Assembly (NCBI GenBank): GCA_003601725.1
Contig: PIYJ01000069.1
Coordinates: 1 to 7,005, forward strand
Direction of reading: 5' to 3'
Origin: Candidatus Bathyarchaeota archaeon
Lineage (GTDB): Archaea; Thermoproteota; Bathyarchaeia; Bathyarchaeales; DTEX01
DNA length: 7,005 nt
The position numbers and the translations under genes were made by a program. The notes under the pieces are model-generated. The model did no database searches and was not told the origin of the DNA. It saw only the letters and a list, made by a program, of their open reading frames with translations. Shown one piece after another: positions 5,699 through 7,005 of this stretch; position 1 is the first letter of the stretch; the number at the start of each line of letters is the position of its first letter.

Positions 5699-6790
5699 AT
5701 GTTTGATGAAAAAGCGTTATCCATCCTTAAACGTATGACTGAGTCCTTCGGGCCTTCAGGGTTCGAGAGGGAAACGGCACGTATAATAAAGGATTACATG
5801 AAGGAATATGCCGACGAGATCTTGGCGGATAAGCTGGGCTCCATAGTCTATGTGGCGAAGGGAAAAGATGAGAGGCCTCATGTGCTTTTAGCGGGGCACA
5901 TCGATGAAGTCGGCTTCGTCGTTTCAGGCATAGAAGAAAAAACGGGCTTCCTGTCCTTTAATCCCCTCGGAGGCTGGTGGGATCAGGTTCTCCTCTCTCA
6001 GAGGGTTGTGGTGAGAACATCGAAAGGCGACGTGATAGGCGTCATAGCGGCTAAGCCTCCGCATCTGCTGACCGAGGAGGAACGGAAAAAGGTCGTAACG
6101 AAGGATAAGATGTTCATCGATATAGGTGCTACATCAAAAGAGGAAGCCGAAAAGATGGGTGTAAAGATAGGCGACCCCGTAGTTCCCTGGTCTCCGTTTT
6201 CTCTTATTCACGATGGGAAGGTTGCTATGGGAAAGGCCTTCGATGATCGGATAGGAGCCTTCATCTTGATGGAAGCCATTCGCAGAATAAAAGAGAATGG
6301 GATTGAACATCCGAACACGGTTTATGGCGCCGCGACGGTTCAAGAAGAGGTGGGGCTCAGAGGAGCACAAACGGTTGCTCATCTTGTCGATCCGGATGTG
6401 GGTATCGTGCTTGAGGTTGACATTTCCGGAGATGTTCCGGGCATAAAGCCTTTCGAGGCTCCTGCGAAGATGGGTAAGGGGCCAAGCCTGCTGACTTTCG
6501 ATCGAAGCATGATTCCGAATCAGCCGCTTAAGGAATTCGTCATAAGAACCGCTGAGGAGATCGGGGTTCCCCTTCAGCTCTCACAGGTCGCTCGGGGAGG
6601 CACCGATGCAGGGAGGATCCATCTGAATAGGGTTGGATGTCCAAGCGTTGTGATCAGCGTGCCGACGAGGCATATCCATAGTCACGTAGGGCTGCTCAGC
6701 CTTGAAGATGTTGAAAACGCCGTTAAGCTCGTCATCGAGCTTGTGAAGAGGCTGGACAAGGAAACAGTGGAGAGCTTCACGGTCGTCTAG
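5699..6790 (+). CDS. M42 family metallo-aminopeptidase (TET-type)
   Basis: A 363-residue dinuclear-metal exopeptidase that removes N-terminal residues from short peptides; archaeal members form tetrahedral dodecamers (TET) in the cytoplasm and work downstream of the proteasome. All catalytic positions are visible: H67 in AGHIDEVGF with D69 supporting it, bridging D182 in KAFDDRIG (179-186), the general base E216 and metal ligand E217 in VQEEVGLRG (214-222), D241 in LEVD (238-241), and H327 in TRHIHSHVG (323-331). Residues of about 75-170 form the PDZ-like dimerisation insert typical of M42. Length is normal. The same family is often labelled endoglucanase in databases, which is a historical misnomer. 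Residue preference (leucyl, glutamyl, lysyl) cannot be inferred here. It shares a likely transcript with the upstream aminotransferase. No signal peptide. Confidence 0.94.
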   Translation: MFDEKALSILKRMTESFGPSGFERETARIIKDYMKEYADEILADKLGSIVYVAKGKDERPHVLLAGHIDEVGFVVSGIEEKTGFLSFNPLGGWWDQVLLSQRVVVRTSKGDVIGVIAAKPPHLLTEEERKKVVTKDKMFIDIGATSKEEAEKMGVKIGDPVVPWSPFSLIHDGKVAMGKAFDDRIGAFILMEAIRRIKENGIEHPNTVYGAATVQEEVGLRGAQTVAHLVDPDVGIVLEVDISGDVPGIKPFEAPAKMGKGPSLLTFDRSMIPNQPLKEFVIRTAEEIGVPLQLSQVARGGTDAGRIHLNRVGCPSVVISVPTRHIHSHVGLLSLEDVENAVKLVIELVKRLDKETVESFTVV

Positions 6791-6812
6791 GAGAAGAGGC
6801 TGAGAAGTCTAT

Positions 6813-6825
6813 CCTCTTTCTTTTT
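6813..6825 (+). terminator. T-rich terminator tract after the peptidase gene
   Basis: A pyrimidine tract, cctctttcttttt, starts 22 bases past the M42 stop codon and ends in five T. No stem-loop is needed in archaea. It is followed at once by a new TATA box, which agrees with the end of one transcription unit here. Confidence 0.5.
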
Positions 6826-6845
6826 CGGTTTACAGAAAAAATCTC

Positions 6846-6854
6846 TTTATAAAT
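6846..6854 (+). promoter_or_regulatory. TATA box of a downstream transcription unit
   Basis: The sequence tttataaat is preceded by a purine-rich run (gaaaaaatc) that could serve as the TFB recognition element. A start site about 26 bases from its centre falls near 6876-6880, immediately before ATG 6884. It may drive the small frame there, a small RNA, or a gene that begins near the window edge. Confidence 0.5.
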
Positions 6855-6883
6855 GAAACAATATTTTCAGTTACAAGACTGCC

Positions 6884-6961
6884 ATGGAGATCGGTGAGAA
6901 GCAGCTTAAAGAATTAAGAGAAGAAATTTATTTATTTAAAGGAGTTAATACTTTACCTTAA
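6884..6961 (+). CDS. possible small ORF of 25 residues, unknown
   Basis: ATG 6884 opens a 25-codon frame ending at TAA 6959-6961, with a charged first half (MEIGEKQLKELREEIYLF). It begins about 34 bases after the centre of the TATA box at 6846, so leaderless translation is possible. The first half could form an amphipathic helix. It matches no family I recognise, is short enough to arise by chance, and may instead be the 5' leader of the next gene. Confidence 0.25.
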   Translation: MEIGEKQLKELREEIYLFKGVNTLP

Positions 6962-6977
6962 ATCAAGAAAGAGGGAA

Positions 6978-7005
6978 ATGTCTCCTAAGGGAGAAATGCG
7001 AAAAA
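6978..7005 (+). CDS. possible start of a gene running off the right edge (partial)
   Basis: ATG 6978 follows GAGGGAA directly and opens the frame MSPKGEMRK, still open at the window end; ATG 6996 in the same frame is also preceded by GGGAG. An AT-rich element, atttatttatttaaag (6925-6940), lies upstream and could be its TATA box. Only nine codons are visible, so the product cannot be named. A short inverted repeat (TCTCC-TAAG-GGAGA, 6981-6994) overlaps its start. Confidence 0.3.

Noticed and set aside
6134..6382. Minus-strand frame opposite the M42 catalytic region
   Set aside because: Antisense shadow; the plus-strand gene holds all metal ligands here.
6981..6994. Short inverted repeat TCTCC-TAAG-GGAGA as an operator or terminator
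   Set aside because: A five-base-pair stem is common by chance and it overlaps a possible start codon; not enough to call a regulatory site.
1..7005. tRNA, rRNA, CRISPR, insertion sequence or integrase
   Set aside because: I looked for repeated units, cloverleaf-like segments and transposase motifs and saw none.

Overview
The window looks like a piece of an archaeal chromosome, probably from a thermophilic or moderately thermophilic Thermoproteota lineage. A Bathyarchaeia-like organism would fit, but this is inference from gene content, not a placement. The evidence is: TATA-type promoter elements rather than bacterial -35/-10 pairs (for example 4462-4471 and 6846-6854); a GGTGAT Shine-Dalgarno before a TTG start (4508-4513); GTG and TTG starts; heavy AGA/AGG arginine use; and a gene set of short NAD synthetase, RACo-type corrinoid activator, family Igamma aminotransferase and TET-type M42 peptidase.

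Left part (1-1527). A short open frame at the left edge (1-117, +) may be the end of a gene. It converges on a family 2 glycosyltransferase on the minus strand. That gene is broken: the main frame (312-956) stops just after its conserved E-D motif, and the missing C-terminus, including a Y-H-S-H-G motif, follows in another frame (142-318). Removing one of two tandem TA copies at 320-323 restores a protein of 271 residues. Next on the minus strand is a small PqqD-superfamily protein (1066-1527) with a very basic N-terminus and no visible RiPP partner.

Middle (1528-4442). A divergent intergenic region with AT-rich promoter candidates leads to a plus-strand pair. The first gene is ammonia-dependent NAD synthetase (nadE, start best placed at 1695). 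Three bases later begins a 635-residue protein with an N-terminal [2Fe-2S] ferredoxin domain and a C-terminal ASKHA ATPase domain, of the type that reactivates oxidised corrinoid proteins. It implies that the genome has a corrinoid methyltransferase system elsewhere.

Right part (4443-7005). A strong TATA box and an archaeal Shine-Dalgarno precede a PLP-dependent class I aminotransferase (TTG start). An M42 aminopeptidase follows after 19 bases, probably in the same operon. Peptide trimming followed by amino-group transfer makes a plausible amino-acid catabolic pair. A T-rich terminator-like tract follows, then a new TATA box, a possible 25-codon ORF, and perhaps the first codons of a further gene at the right edge.

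I see no tRNA, rRNA, CRISPR array, insertion sequence or integrase. Most of the window is ordinary metabolism. The points most worth checking are the glycosyltransferase frameshift, the nadE/corrinoid-activator pairing, and the orphan PqqD-like protein.
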